Assembly: GCF_034092375.1 (NCBI RefSeq)
Contig: NZ_CP139302.1
Coordinates: 1 to 64,000, forward strand
Direction: 5' to 3'
Length of the DNA stretch: 64,000 nucleotides
Source of the DNA: Prochlorococcus sp. MIT 1300
GTDB taxonomy: Bacteria; Cyanobacteriota; Cyanobacteriia; PCC-6307; Cyanobiaceae
Below, in pieces: positions 17,495 through 27,800 of the stretch (positions are counted from its first letter, which is position 1; each line of letters begins with the position of its first letter). Made by a program: the position numbers and the translations under genes. The notes below the pieces were generated by a model. It ran no database searches. It was not told the DNA's origin and saw only the letters and a program-made list of their open reading frames with translations.

Positions 17495-18481
17495 TTATGC
17501 TTTTGGTAACCCTGAACGATCTAGAACAGTTTCAAGTCTTGGAGCAAAACTCTTTAACCCAAAGGTTTCTGGGGTTGTGAAAGGGTCATGAACAAAATGA
17601 CGTTGCTTAATGCTGAATCGATCCCAATCTGTTATTTGCAATGGTAGAAACCTGACTAGTACTTTTATTAGCCAGTCGGTTAGTGGTAAGCCAGGTGTTT
17701 TTCTAAGACCTCTCCAAGCCCTTAATGTATCTACTGCTTTGTTTAGAGATATGGGTGATTGTCCTAGTACAAGCTTGGTTAAGGTGGGTTGATTCGAATT
17801 TTGGAAATGAGGAGGACTGGTTATAGAAAGATGCCCACAAATTGAGGCAATATCAGCAGCATGAATGAAGTGAAAAGTTCCGTTTATACGGATCCACCTG
17901 GCTAGCCATAACCATTTACTTGTTTCTATCAGACCTTCGGTGAGATAGCTAGTTGGGAAGATACTTTTCCTATCAACTTTTCCACCAAAAACCAGGGTAG
18001 GAAATACAGCAATAATTTTTGATGATAAAGGGTGTTTTTCAAGCTCTTGCAAACATCTGGCTTTTGTTTGAATATACTCGGTCCCATATAAAAATGCTTC
18101 CTTTAAGGGTAAAAGCCTTTTGTCCAAGATGCTTGCTGTAGAGAAATAAATTATTTGTTGTATTGCATTTGGGTCAAGATATTTAAGTATTGTTTTTACG
18201 GCTAATACATTTACATCATATGCTCGTTTTGGATCCCCCCAAGCTGTTGCTGTATGAATAACCCTAGTTACAGTCTTGAGCTCATTTGCGAAATTATTAG
18301 CATCCCGTATATCTCCTATAAGAAGTCTTATGCGAGGGTGATTCTTATCAATGGCTTTGAGTTTATTGGGATCTCTCAGCCATAAAAGGAGGTTGGCTTG
18401 GGAGTTTTCAATTAGCCAATGAGCAACATGTTGGCCAACACAACCGCTTGCTCCAGTTATAAGGATTCTGGGGAGGGTCAA
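17495..18481 (-). CDS. Extended-SDR NAD-dependent epimerase/dehydratase family protein
   Basis: A 328-residue Rossmann-fold protein. The N-terminus has the extended-SDR nucleotide motif [13 protein letters not shown]. The Asp after strand 3 is in LIGDIRD, and HTATAW follows near residue 78. The usual catalytic YxxxK triad is not clean: the equivalent region reads [14 protein letters not shown], with Tyr and Lys in the right order. The C-terminal half is basic and unassigned. The TTG start overlaps the hemE stop (TTGA), so the two are translationally coupled. The substrate is unknown; linkage to hemE and petE suggests the photosynthetic apparatus, by inference only. Confidence 0.75.
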   Translation of the reverse strand: MTLPRILITGASGCVGQHVAHWLIENSQANLLLWLRDPNKLKAIDKNHPRIRLLIGDIRDANNFANELKTVTRVIHTATAWGDPKRAYDVNVLAVKTILKYLDPNAIQQIIYFSTASILDKRLLPLKEAFLYGTEYIQTKARCLQELEKHPLSSKIIAVFPTLVFGGKVDRKSIFPTSYLTEGLIETSKWLWLARWIRINGTFHFIHAADIASICGHLSITSPPHFQNSNQPTLTKLVLGQSPISLNKAVDTLRAWRGLRKTPGLPLTDWLIKVLVRFLPLQITDWDRFSIKQRHFVHDPFTTPETFGLKSFAPRLETVLDRSGLPKA

Positions 18482-19536
18482 GTTACGGCCCTGATTAGGT
18501 CATTTACACCTTTGCCTGCCTCAAAAAATACTTTGGCATTTTCTTCAGGGGTGCCAGGAAGAATTCCATGCCCCAAGTTCAGTATGTGTTTGCGACCTTT
18601 TGCCTTGAGAACAGCATCAACAATTCTTGAGCGGATAGCCTCTGGAGTTCCAAACAATAGTCCAGGATCAACGTTGCCCTGTATCCCTATGTGTTTCGGA
18701 AGCCTGCGACAGCCATCTGCCATGTCAACAGTCCAATCGAGTGAAACAATGTCAACGCCTGTATTACCCATTCGTTCGATCACACCGGCGCTCCCTGATA
18801 TATAGAGAATCACTGGAGTATCAGGATGAGTCTCTTTTAAGAGCTCTACAACCTTTTTTTGGTATGGAGCAGCAAAAGTGTCGTAGTCGATGGGACTGAG
18901 CTGACCAGCCCATGAATCAAACATCTGCACGACTTGTGCTCCTGAGTCAATTTGATATCGCAAATATGTTGCGATTGATTTAGCGAAATGATCTAGGAGC
19001 TTGTGTAATAGTTCCGGTTCTTGGAAAGCCATAGCTTTAATGACCGCATAGTTCTTGCTGCTTTTCCCTTCAACCACATAAGCAGCAAGAGTCCAAGGGG
19101 CGCCTACAAATCCAAGAACGGCTGCTTTGTTGCCTACGCTATTCCTAAGTCGACCTAGTACTTCCCCTACGAATGACATCGATTGTTGTGGTTCCAGGGG
19201 ACGAAGATTCTTGATTTGATCAAGAGTTTTGATCGGATCTTGAATTAGGGGTCCCTTGCTTTCAACAATGTCAAATTCAATCCCCATTCCTGGTAAGGGA
19301 GTGAGAATGTCCGAGAAAAGAATTACACCATCGGGCTGGAAAGCTTCGAATGGTTGCATTGATATCTCATAAGAGAGCTCAGGATTCTCAGAGCGCTCAC
19401 GGAAACTTGGGTGGCGGTCCCTTAGCTCTCTATAGACCTTCATATACCGACCTGCTTGTCGCATCATCCATACAGGAGGACGCTCTACAGATTCTCCACG
19501 GGCTGCTCTGAGCAATAGGGGATCGGATTCGCTCAT
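18478..19536 (-). CDS. hemE: Uroporphyrinogen decarboxylase
   Basis: Decarboxylates uroporphyrinogen III to coproporphyrinogen III on the shared haem and chlorophyll pathway. The 352 residues contain the family signatures [21 protein letters not shown] near the N-terminus (substrate-binding Arg) and [16 protein letters not shown] near the middle, plus the active-site Asp in LFSDILTPL and His in [11 protein letters not shown] near the end. The frame is open 21 codons further upstream, but the ATG at 19536 ([15 protein letters not shown]) matches the family start. It sits between glgB and the coupled SDR gene. Confidence 0.97.
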   Translation of the reverse strand: MSESDPLLLRAARGESVERPPVWMMRQAGRYMKVYRELRDRHPSFRERSENPELSYEISMQPFEAFQPDGVILFSDILTPLPGMGIEFDIVESKGPLIQDPIKTLDQIKNLRPLEPQQSMSFVGEVLGRLRNSVGNKAAVLGFVGAPWTLAAYVVEGKSSKNYAVIKAMAFQEPELLHKLLDHFAKSIATYLRYQIDSGAQVVQMFDSWAGQLSPIDYDTFAAPYQKKVVELLKETHPDTPVILYISGSAGVIERMGNTGVDIVSLDWTVDMADGCRRLPKHIGIQGNVDPGLLFGTPEAIRSRIVDAVLKAKGRKHILNLGHGILPGTPEENAKVFFEAGKGVNDLIRAVT

Positions 19537-19588
19537 TATTTCTTTGAAGTCAAGGAGAAAATTTACTTGAGGCCGTTCCGGATTAAGG

Positions 19589-19608
19589 CCATTAGTCAAA
19601 ACTAATGG
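19589..19608. other. Perfect 8-bp hairpin in the glgB-hemE spacer
   Basis: CCATTAGT (19589-19596) pairs perfectly with ACTAATGG (19601-19608) around CAAA. It lies 30 bases after the glgB stop and about 50 bases before the hemE start on the minus strand. No T-run follows, so it may be an mRNA processing or stability element, or a weak attenuator, rather than a terminator. Confidence 0.4.
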
Positions 19609-19638
19609 ACAGCTTCGTCACAGGTCTTTTGATTTGGA

Positions 19639-21915
19639 TCAGGAATGAGCCTCATGGTTTGGGTCATGCTGAAAGACCAGAACACTTAGAGGAGGCAGGC
19701 AGAGGCTCAATGAATGTTCGTAATCATGACAACCCCATTCATCTGACATCTTCCCTCCCATATTCCCAAGATTGCTTCCGCCATAACAGGAAGCATCTGT
19801 GTTGAGAATCTCTTGATAAAAACCAGCTGTTGGAACACCTACTTTGTATTCCGATTGGCTTTGGGGTGTGAAGTTTGCAACTATCACAAGCCAGTCACCA
19901 CCTTCCCTTTCTCTCCTCATGAAGCTAATAACCGAATTGCTACTGTCGTTGCAATCGATCCATTGGAACCCGTATTGATCGAAGTCGTCTTTCCATAGAG
20001 CTGGGTGTGATTTATAAAGGTTATTTAGGTCGTCAAAGAGCTTTTGTATCCCTTGGTGAGGCTCAAAATTTAGGAGATCCCACTGAAGGTCCCCCCAAAC
20101 ATTCCATTCGGACCTTTGGCCAAACTCCATGCCCATAAATATTGTTTTCTTCCCTGGATGTGTCCACATATAAGCAAAAAGGGCTCGAGTATTTGCATAT
20201 TTTTGCCAATCATCTCCAGGCATTTTATGAAGAATATGGCTTTTTCCATGAACAACTTCATCATGACTTAAAGCCAACATGAAGTTCTCTGTATAGGTAT
20301 ACCAAATTGAAAAAGTAATATTATTTTGGTTGAATTGTCTAAACCATGGATCAAGTTCAAAGTAATCAAGCATATCGTGCATCCAACCCATATTCCATTT
20401 TAGGTTGAATCCCAGACCTCCAATATCTGTTGGTTTAGTAACCATTGGCCAGGTTGTGGACTCCTCAGCAATCGATAGGGCTCCTGGAAAATTTTGGAAT
20501 AGTACGTGGTTTGCTTGCTGGAGGAATTGAACAGCTTCTGTATTTTCTCTGCCTCCACTTTCATTTGGTATCCATTCGCCTTCTGGCCGTAAATAATCTC
20601 TGTATAACATTGAAGCAACAGCATCAACACGAATACCATCAATATGAAATTGATCAAACCAATAGACGAGATTTGCAACAAGAAAGTTCCTCACTTCATT
20701 GCGGCTATAGTTAAAGATTAAGGTCCCCCACTCCTTGTGCTCACCTATACGGGGATCTGAATGTTCATATAGATGGGTTCCATCAAAAAAAGCTAGGCCA
20801 TGTCTATCTTTTGGGAAGTGTCCTGGAACCCAGTCAAGGATGACTCCTATCCCTTCAGCATGGCAACGATCTACAAAAACTTTAAATTCATCTGGTGTTC
20901 CAAATCTACTCGTTGGTGCATACCAGCCAGTTACTTGGTATCCCCATGATCCATCAAATGGATGCTCAGATATGGGCATTAATTCAATATGTGTAAACCC
21001 CCTGGCCTTTACATAGGGAATTAATCTGTCAGCTACTTCTGTATAAGTAAGGAACCTAGCCCCAGGTTTCATGTCTGCGGCAGGTACTGGGGGACGTTTT
21101 ACACCCTTCGCTTCAGTAAATGGTGCTTCTATCGCGGCATGCATCCAGCTGCCTAGATGCATTTCATAGACAGATATTGGCTGATCAAGAGGGTTAGTTT
21201 TATCTCTTTGAATTATCCAGTCTTCATCTTGCCATTCATATTTATCCAGACTTGTAATTATCGAACTGGTCGCTGGCCGAACTTCGTGTTGAAAGCCATA
21301 TGGGTCAGCTTTTTGATAACAGTGTCCTTCCTGAGTTCGAATTTCATATTTATATAAAGACCCTTCTTGGATTGAAGGTACGAAAAGTTCCCAAATGCCT
21401 CCCTGACGTTTTTGCATGGGATGGTGGCGTCCATCCCATGAATTCATATCACCCAATACAGCAACGCTGCGAGCTTGGGGAGCCCACAAGCAGAACATAA
21501 CTCCTTCCACACCTTGAATATTGGTGATATGGGCACCCATTCGACGCCATATGTGGTGATGATTGCCTTGAGCAAATAAGTGTCGATCTATTTCGCCCAT
21601 CCATTCTTCACGGAATGCCCAAGGATCTCTTTGCTCGTGCTCTATTCCACCTCTTTTGACTTTGATTGTGTAGGAAGTACCAGGCTGATTATTGAGTGCA
21701 TGTTCGAATAACCAAGGATGGTGAGGCGTTTTCATAACAGATGGTTTTCCATCAGTTACCAGTTCGACCTGATCTGCTTCTGGCATCCAAATCCGAACAA
21801 TCCAGTTGTCAGCGTCTTGATGGGGGCCTAATAGGGAAAATGGGTCGTCGTGTCTGCATTCGGCTAATTTTTTTGCTTCTTCAACCATCCAGTTGACTGG
21901 AAAACTGGTGGTCAT
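19639..21915 (-). CDS. glgB: 1,4-alpha-glucan branching enzyme
   Basis: Forms alpha-1,6 branches in glycogen. The 758-residue GH13 enzyme has two N-terminal CBM48-like modules (about 20-110 and 120-220), then the catalytic barrel beginning at YEMHLGSWM. The GH13 residues are visible: [19 protein letters not shown] (region I), [16 protein letters not shown] (nucleophile Asp), AEESTTWP (acid Glu) and [10 protein letters not shown] (third Asp). The C-terminal beta domain ends in a His-containing tail. Together with glgA at 51.5 kb it serves glycogen synthesis. It is 45 bases downstream of the S15 hydrolase gene on the same strand. Confidence 0.97.
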   Translation of the reverse strand: MTTSFPVNWMVEEAKKLAECRHDDPFSLLGPHQDADNWIVRIWMPEADQVELVTDGKPSVMKTPHHPWLFEHALNNQPGTSYTIKVKRGGIEHEQRDPWAFREEWMGEIDRHLFAQGNHHHIWRRMGAHITNIQGVEGVMFCLWAPQARSVAVLGDMNSWDGRHHPMQKRQGGIWELFVPSIQEGSLYKYEIRTQEGHCYQKADPYGFQHEVRPATSSIITSLDKYEWQDEDWIIQRDKTNPLDQPISVYEMHLGSWMHAAIEAPFTEAKGVKRPPVPAADMKPGARFLTYTEVADRLIPYVKARGFTHIELMPISEHPFDGSWGYQVTGWYAPTSRFGTPDEFKVFVDRCHAEGIGVILDWVPGHFPKDRHGLAFFDGTHLYEHSDPRIGEHKEWGTLIFNYSRNEVRNFLVANLVYWFDQFHIDGIRVDAVASMLYRDYLRPEGEWIPNESGGRENTEAVQFLQQANHVLFQNFPGALSIAEESTTWPMVTKPTDIGGLGFNLKWNMGWMHDMLDYFELDPWFRQFNQNNITFSIWYTYTENFMLALSHDEVVHGKSHILHKMPGDDWQKYANTRALFAYMWTHPGKKTIFMGMEFGQRSEWNVWGDLQWDLLNFEPHQGIQKLFDDLNNLYKSHPALWKDDFDQYGFQWIDCNDSSNSVISFMRREREGGDWLVIVANFTPQSQSEYKVGVPTAGFYQEILNTDASCYGGSNLGNMGGKMSDEWGCHDYEHSLSLCLPPLSVLVFQHDPNHEAHS

Positions 21916-21960
21916 GGAAATAAAGCGAAATCAAATAGAAGTTTAGATCTCCTTGGGTAC

Positions 21961-23586
21961 TTAATGTATTTCCTGTGCTGAGATCAGAGGAGTGAAAAGT
22001 AGCTTTGATTCGGAAAGAAGGAGCTGGATAGTTGTCACATTGCACTGTGGCCCAGGTGGTCCTGGCTCAAACCGGGTATCCCCAGGGTTGATTCCAATAG
22101 CAGGCCAGGCTGATCCAGCTATTGAGATTCGGAGCTGTTCTCCAGGTCTTATATCTGCAAGTAGTGGTTGGAGTAATACTTTCCTAAGTTGAAGTTCAGT
22201 TGAACATTTTCCTATTATTCGTAAAACCCCTGTGGAAAGTTGTTTTACGTTGTTTCCGTTTTTATTTACAACGGAAAGTCCTACTGCCAGGTCAAAGCTT
22301 TCCTGATCTGAACTAGCAATTATTTCTAGAGAAGGTCTGCCTTTTAGTTGCTGTAATTTTTGAAAAGGAGAACTAGTAAATGTTGCCACATCTGCTCTGT
22401 TATCAATATTGCTTCTATCAGTAGGGCCTGGATTAGGGCTTAAATGACCTCCAGTAGATGGCACAGGTCGCCATGGGTCGTGAACAATTTGTACTATTCC
22501 TTCGCCTGTGTCTTCTGGTATTAGCTTCCCATCTGAAGAATTAATACAAGCAAGCCCTGTACTAAATAGACTCCAAGAAATTCCTAAAGCTTCTTCTTTT
22601 GCTTCTTCGTTATATACTTTCCATTCCTTCTTCGTGATATTCCAGAGATACTTTTTCTTTCTAGTTCCACTTGAGCTTCCTACTTTATCTTTTAAATGCT
22701 TATTAAAGAATCTCAAATGAATTTCCTGAACCTCTTCCCACCATTCAAGGTGAGTGGCTGGACCTATATGTAGCTCAGGACTTCCGCCACATCTACAGGA
22801 CTCTTGATACATATCGAGTATTCCTAATAAATGAGGATCCCACCAGCCTCCTATTAGTAATAGAGGTTGTCTTAGCCAAGTTGTTAATGGCTTATGTAGT
22901 ACCCATTCATGGTCATTATGTGGGCATTGATTTAGCCATTTTAATGTTATCCCTTTAGGATCATATTTTTCCAGGATTGATTTGCCTTTAAGTAAATAGC
23001 TACCATCATTAAGGCTTTGATAGAGTTCATGCCAATGACTTTCTTGACCTTTTCGCTTGGCTTGAAGTGCTGCTAATTGGATTCCCCAAGCAAGATTTAA
23101 GTGCCACCAATGTGCCCCTCCCTCACAACTCCAGTGATCACGTTCATTGAACCCAGTCATGGCAGGTGCCATGCAATCTGGAGGCTGTGCACCAGTAACC
23201 GCAGTTAATTGAGTGAGACCCTGATAAGAGAAGCCGTATGTGCCAAGACGCCCATTGCATTCCTTTAGGTCTCTAACCCAGCTTTGTGTTTGGGTTGTGT
23301 CGGAAGCTTCTTGTTTAAATCCAATGAAGTCCCCCATTGACTCCCCCTGGCCTCGGACATCTTGGACAACAACTAAATATCCATGGCTTGCCCACCATGA
23401 TGGATGTGCATAGGTAATAGTTGAAGCAATTGTTCTGCCATAAGGTTGTCTCATTAATAAGGCTGGCCATGGACCACCTCTCTGAGGGGACCAAATTCTT
23501 GCTTTGAGTTTGACACCATCTTGAAGTGTCATGGAGGAATCCCTCCATAGAACCAAACCGCTTTCAGTAGGCTTCTTATCGAACAT
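21961..23586 (-). CDS. CocE/NonD-type alpha/beta hydrolase (S15 family)
   Basis: A 541-residue hydrolase of the X-Pro dipeptidyl-peptidase / cocaine-esterase group. The N-terminal alpha/beta-hydrolase domain has the family pattern MRQPYGR, VVQDVRGQGESMG, and the nucleophile elbow GFSYQG near residue 120. The Asp is in IGGWWDPH and the His in PATHLEWW. The C-terminal jelly-roll part contains DPWRPVPSTGGH, typical of the family. The ATG start overlaps the preceding small exported-protein gene by 11 bases. The natural substrate is not predictable; it may be a peptidase or a carboxylesterase. Confidence 0.88.
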   Translation of the reverse strand: MFDKKPTESGLVLWRDSSMTLQDGVKLKARIWSPQRGGPWPALLMRQPYGRTIASTITYAHPSWWASHGYLVVVQDVRGQGESMGDFIGFKQEASDTTQTQSWVRDLKECNGRLGTYGFSYQGLTQLTAVTGAQPPDCMAPAMTGFNERDHWSCEGGAHWWHLNLAWGIQLAALQAKRKGQESHWHELYQSLNDGSYLLKGKSILEKYDPKGITLKWLNQCPHNDHEWVLHKPLTTWLRQPLLLIGGWWDPHLLGILDMYQESCRCGGSPELHIGPATHLEWWEEVQEIHLRFFNKHLKDKVGSSSGTRKKKYLWNITKKEWKVYNEEAKEEALGISWSLFSTGLACINSSDGKLIPEDTGEGIVQIVHDPWRPVPSTGGHLSPNPGPTDRSNIDNRADVATFTSSPFQKLQQLKGRPSLEIIASSDQESFDLAVGLSVVNKNGNNVKQLSTGVLRIIGKCSTELQLRKVLLQPLLADIRPGEQLRISIAGSAWPAIGINPGDTRFEPGPPGPQCNVTTIQLLLSESKLLFTPLISAQEIH

Positions 23587-23878
23587 CAGGGCAGTTCATA
23601 CCTGCTACGTAAGTCATTAAAATCTCTGCATCGAGCATGCTTAGATTTTTTTTGCGAGCGATCTCTTTGATCGCTTTTTGGGAGTTTTTAGAAATTCCTT
23701 TTTCGTTGAGGAGTTTGAAGTGTTGACATAGAGCACGAGCTTCTTCCGGGTTTTGTTTGACGTTTTCAAGTAGTGAGGCTTCTACTCTTAGATACTGATT
23801 AGAGCCTGTGATGGCTACTAATACTAGTGAGGCCAAACATGTCAAAGCCCTTTTTGTATTGCCGAGAATATATTTCAT
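23576..23878 (-). CDS. Small exported protein of unknown function
   Basis: A 100-residue protein with an N-terminal signal (KRALTCLASLVLVAITGS) and a mature part of about 65 residues. The mature part is helical, Lys/Glu-rich and contains two Cys (ALCQHF and GMNCPDVR) that could form a disulfide. I do not recognise the family. Its 3' end overlaps the hydrolase start by 11 bases and it follows the DUF4332 gene after four bases, so all three are likely translated from one message. Confidence 0.65.
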   Translation of the reverse strand: MKYILGNTKRALTCLASLVLVAITGSNQYLRVEASLLENVKQNPEEARALCQHFKLLNEKGISKNSQKAIKEIARKKNLSMLDAEILMTYVAGMNCPDVR

Positions 23879-23882
23879 CTTT

Positions 23883-24314
23883 CTAAGTGTGGAGTGAGGG
23901 TTTGTTGATGAGTTTTAATGTTTGCCTGGATTTTGCTAACTCGATTAAAGCATGAGCTTTGGCCAAATTTAATAATGGTTTTCTTCTAACTCCTAGTTGC
24001 CTTTCTAATCTACCGGTTTTTTTAATCAGTTCCTCAGGCGTTGAAGTTGCTAAGACTTTAATTGTAGCTAATCCAGCATGAACTAATAAAGCCGCTTCTT
24101 CAAATTTTACTCCTATGTCTAACATAAGTTGAGCAATTCCTCTTAATCGCCTTAAATTTATGGGTGAAGATTTACCTGTTCGGACTAGACTATCTATCTC
24201 AGGATTGGTTAGATCTCGTAGTTCTTTCCAAGTAGTGAGTCCTTCCTTGACTAACTGATTATGTTCATCACGAAAATGCTTAGGGAGGGAATCTATATGG
24301 TCATCATTATCCAT
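23883..24314 (-). CDS. DUF4332-like helix-hairpin-helix protein
   Basis: A 143-residue cytoplasmic protein with tandem helix-hairpin-helix-like units: LVKEGLTTWKELRDLTNPEI, RRLRGIAQLMLDIGVKFEEA, then LVHAGLATIKVLATSTPEEL. This matches the DUF4332 pattern, whose members may bind nucleic acid, but the biochemical role is unproven. A Lys/Arg-rich segment follows (KKTGRLERQLGVRRKP). Its start overlaps the end of ycf51 by eight bases, so expression is coupled. Confidence 0.65.
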   Translation of the reverse strand: MDNDDHIDSLPKHFRDEHNQLVKEGLTTWKELRDLTNPEIDSLVRTGKSSPINLRRLRGIAQLMLDIGVKFEEAALLVHAGLATIKVLATSTPEELIKKTGRLERQLGVRRKPLLNLAKAHALIELAKSRQTLKLINKPSLHT

Positions 24315-24783
24315 TGTTTTTTTGAGGTACTGGAAGAATTAACTCTTGACTTAGATCTCTTACAACTTCAGTAAGTATCACAGGACGACTAATTCCATCT
24401 TCTACTGGTTGAACTTGTCTAAGGCGTACATGTACTATGCCGCCTTTTCGTCCACCTCCTTTGATGTTGCCAGCAATCTTTTTTATAGATGGTTCAATTG
24501 CTTCTTCAGGAAAGTCTAAAGATGCTTGAGCAACTACTAGGTCATCTCCGTTGTCAAAAACAACCGGTGCATATATTGCTCCTTCAACATCTAGCGGGGG
24601 CTTGTAACTGGCGGCAAAAGCCCAGGTGCTTACTGCTAGCAGGAAAGTGAAAATCGTTGCACCTACTAGTCGAAATTTTGCACCCCAGCCAATTATGAAG
24701 GAGATTAAAGTTATTCCACTGAGGGCTAAGGCTCCCCATAAAAGCCATGTGGACGACACTTGGACAAGCTCAGGCAGGTTCAT
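24307..24783 (-). CDS. ycf51: Ycf51 family membrane protein (DUF2518)
   Basis: A 158-residue protein conserved in cyanobacteria and some algal plastids. Two hydrophobic helices (about 13-30 and 37-60, LWGALALSGITLISFIIGW and LVGATIFTFLLAVSTWAFA) are followed by a soluble beta-rich domain with FDNGDDLVVAQASLDFP and GGIVHVRLRQVQP. The function is not established. It is the first gene of the minus-strand run leading toward petE, and is divergent from the TamB-like gene with a 65-base shared upstream region. Confidence 0.8.
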   Translation of the reverse strand: MNLPELVQVSSTWLLWGALALSGITLISFIIGWGAKFRLVGATIFTFLLAVSTWAFAASYKPPLDVEGAIYAPVVFDNGDDLVVAQASLDFPEEAIEPSIKKIAGNIKGGGRKGGIVHVRLRQVQPVEDGISRPVILTEVVRDLSQELILPVPQKNNG

Positions 24784-24848
24784 GGGCTGGTAAAGAGCTG
24801 GTTCACTTCTTATAGTTCAGATACTCCCTTAAAGATTACAAAAAAGCG

Positions 24849-27800
24849 ATGGGAGTAGGGACTAAATACTTAAATTTGAAAAAATGGAGTTTCAGAGGGA
24901 CTCTGGTAGTTTTTTTTGGATCTTGTCTTTGGGTTGGTTCTGATTGGACGGCCGGTAAAGCTTTTCGCTTTTTTAAGCCTCAAATTGAGCAAAAGCTTTC
25001 TGGTTCAATTGGCCGGCCTGTAAGGATTGGTCCCTATGAGGGACTAAGACCATGGGGGATAGCCATAGGTCATACCAAATTTTTGCCAGGTCTAAAGGAT
25101 TCCTCTTCCTTAGAGGCATCTGCGTTGACCGTCAACTTTGCGCCTTTAAAGAGTTTGTTGCGTTGGCGACCAGTTGCAATGATTAAGCCTAAGGGCACGG
25201 TTTTGAATTTACTTCGAAACAAAGATGGACAATATTGGGTAAAAAGTGATTTGAAATCAGGCCAACCTTTCTCGTTAGACTTGTTTTTGGATTTAAGGGA
25301 CGCTGCAAGGGTTCGGATAAAACATGCTCAACTTGACTTACTTTTAAGTGGTCAAAGTACGTTCCAAATTGCTGAAAAGAGGGCGGTTGGTTCTGTTTAT
25401 GTAGGATTGCCGAATGAAGGTAAACTTTTACTTACTGGTAGCAGCTCTTGGGATCAATTAGAACTTAATGCACATGCTAGATTTGAGAGCATTAATTTGC
25501 AACCACTTCAAGGATTATTCGATGAGAAATTGTCTTTAGCTATTGAGGGACTGATTGGTGGCGATGTTCAGTTGAATATTAAAGAAGAAGGAAAGTTTTC
25601 CTGTAGAGGAGGACTTAATTTGGTGAATTTTAATCTTAAAGGCAGACCCTTGAGGAATTTTCTTTCTTCAAAAAAAGCTACTATTGAATGTAGTAAGGAT
25701 ATCGTGAGATTTAAGGAGAGTCAATGGATTTATGGTCCTTGGAAGATTGGTTTAGAAGGCTATCTTCCAATAATAAAGGACAAAATTTCTAAATTAAATA
25801 TAAGTGGTTCTGCTTCTTTAAAAAAATTTAGTGAGGATGGACTATCTTTCAGAGCAGGCTTGCCGCTGGAGTTCAGTGAAAAAGGTTTTATTCTTGGAGA
25901 TTTGAATGCTGATTTAGGTTTAAAGAGTTTTCCTTTAAGTCATCTTGAAGAAATTTTAGGTTTCTCTATGGCTGGAAATCTTTCGGCAAAGGGACAAATT
26001 AAAGGCCCCCTTACTGGATTAACTTCTGATTTTTCGCTTCGAGTTTTAAACCCACAAGTTGGAGGCTTTCGACTTCAAGAGGAGTGGATAGGCTCTCTTG
26101 CTGGGGAATTAGCTGGTGGTGGCAGTCTTCAAATGAAATCAACTTCTGCAGTTTTACCAGGGACACTTAAAGCGAAATTGAGGAAGAATTGGTTACCAGA
26201 AAAACTAACTATTTCTCGTAAAGACGGTACTCTTTCACTGCAGCAAAAGGGTGATGGTTATCGCTGGAAGTTGAAAGATTTTAATCTTGAAGGAGTTGAA
26301 ATCGCTATTTCTCCAAAAAAGAGTTTTGAAGCTATTTATGGTTTAGTTTCTGGTCAAGGTGGTTTGGGATTAGGCCAGTTTGGTTTTGATGGCCAGATTG
26401 CCATGTCTTATTTGAGGTTTATGGGATTTAAGTTGCAGGAAGCAAAGCTTCAAGGAAGTCTTGTAGAGCGTAATTATAAGTTAACAGCAGAACTTTCTCC
26501 TCCTACTCAGGGCTCATTCTTGTTAAGTGCTGATGGTCGAATTGGCGGTTCTATAAGATCAATAATCAAAATGAAAGAAGTTAGTCCCCGTTGGATGGTA
26601 AACAATGCTTTGCAATTTTCAGTTATCAACTCTGGTGTTAAGCCTGCCTTTGGTAATGCAAAAGATTTAGGTGCTTCATTCATTAATACATTTGGGGGCT
26701 CATTAGATGATTTGCTTAGAGCATTGTCCGAATCTGAGAAGTCTCTAGTTAACTCTGATCATAAAAGTCAAAATAAGAACTTTGTTAATACAGAAGATCT
26801 TCGAGGAAAGATTGATGCAAGTGTTGAACTGAAAGGACCTGACTTAAGGAAATTAGATCTGAACCTTCAGGTTGGTGGTCATATTTGGAAAAAGGAAGAA
26901 AGCGCAAAAGTGGCTCTTAGAAAGAAGCCGTTTTTGGTAAGACTTAAAGGCCCATTAGCTGGGGGGGTAGGAGAGTTTTCGCTTTTGGATTTTCCATCTT
27001 CTACCTTGTCCTTATTAGGGCCAATTACTCCTAGATTTAATTCTTCTTTAGGTATTAGAGGTAAATATAAACTTGATACTAAAACCCCTGAATTTAATGG
27101 AGAGTTACTATTCAAAGACGAAAGGTCTTCAGATAATGAAATCATTTTAGACAGAGGAAAGGTTTTGTTTCGCAGAAATGTCTTCGAAGTGGATGTAGCG
27201 CTTAGAAATGTTTCCTCTAAAGAGGCTGTAAGTTTTAGAGGCTTTCTCCCAATTGATCCCCTTTCACAAATTGACCTAAAGGTTGAGACTAAAGGAGATG
27301 GACTAAAGCTACTGAATGGATTAACAGATGGATCTGTTTTGTGGAAGAGTGGAAGAGCTGATCTTGAGTTTCTATTAAAGGGAAGCAGAATAGATCCAAA
27401 GTTTGAAGGTTCATTAACTTTAAGTAAAGGTTCGCTAGAGGTTCTTGAAGAAGTCGTAGAGGATTTAGATGTTTCGTTAAACTTAAACCCTAAAAGATTA
27501 GAATTGAAGAGACTTCAGGCCAGGATTGGCTCAAATGGCACATTAAAAGGTAATGGTGCTCTTCCAATTTTTCTTGCTAATAAAGAAGATGACTTGTTGA
27601 ATCTAGGTATTAAAAAGGTAAGGTTAAGGTTGCCTACCGCTAATGTCGAATTGGCTGGTGACGTTAAGCTCAAAGGTGCATTACTTAACCCAAGTTTTGG
27701 AGGAGAACTGTCTATAAGTGATGGGTTTATATCTCCAGTTCGTTCAGCATTTGCTACTTCTAGAAGGCCTACCTTTAACTCAAATCCATCAAATAGAACT

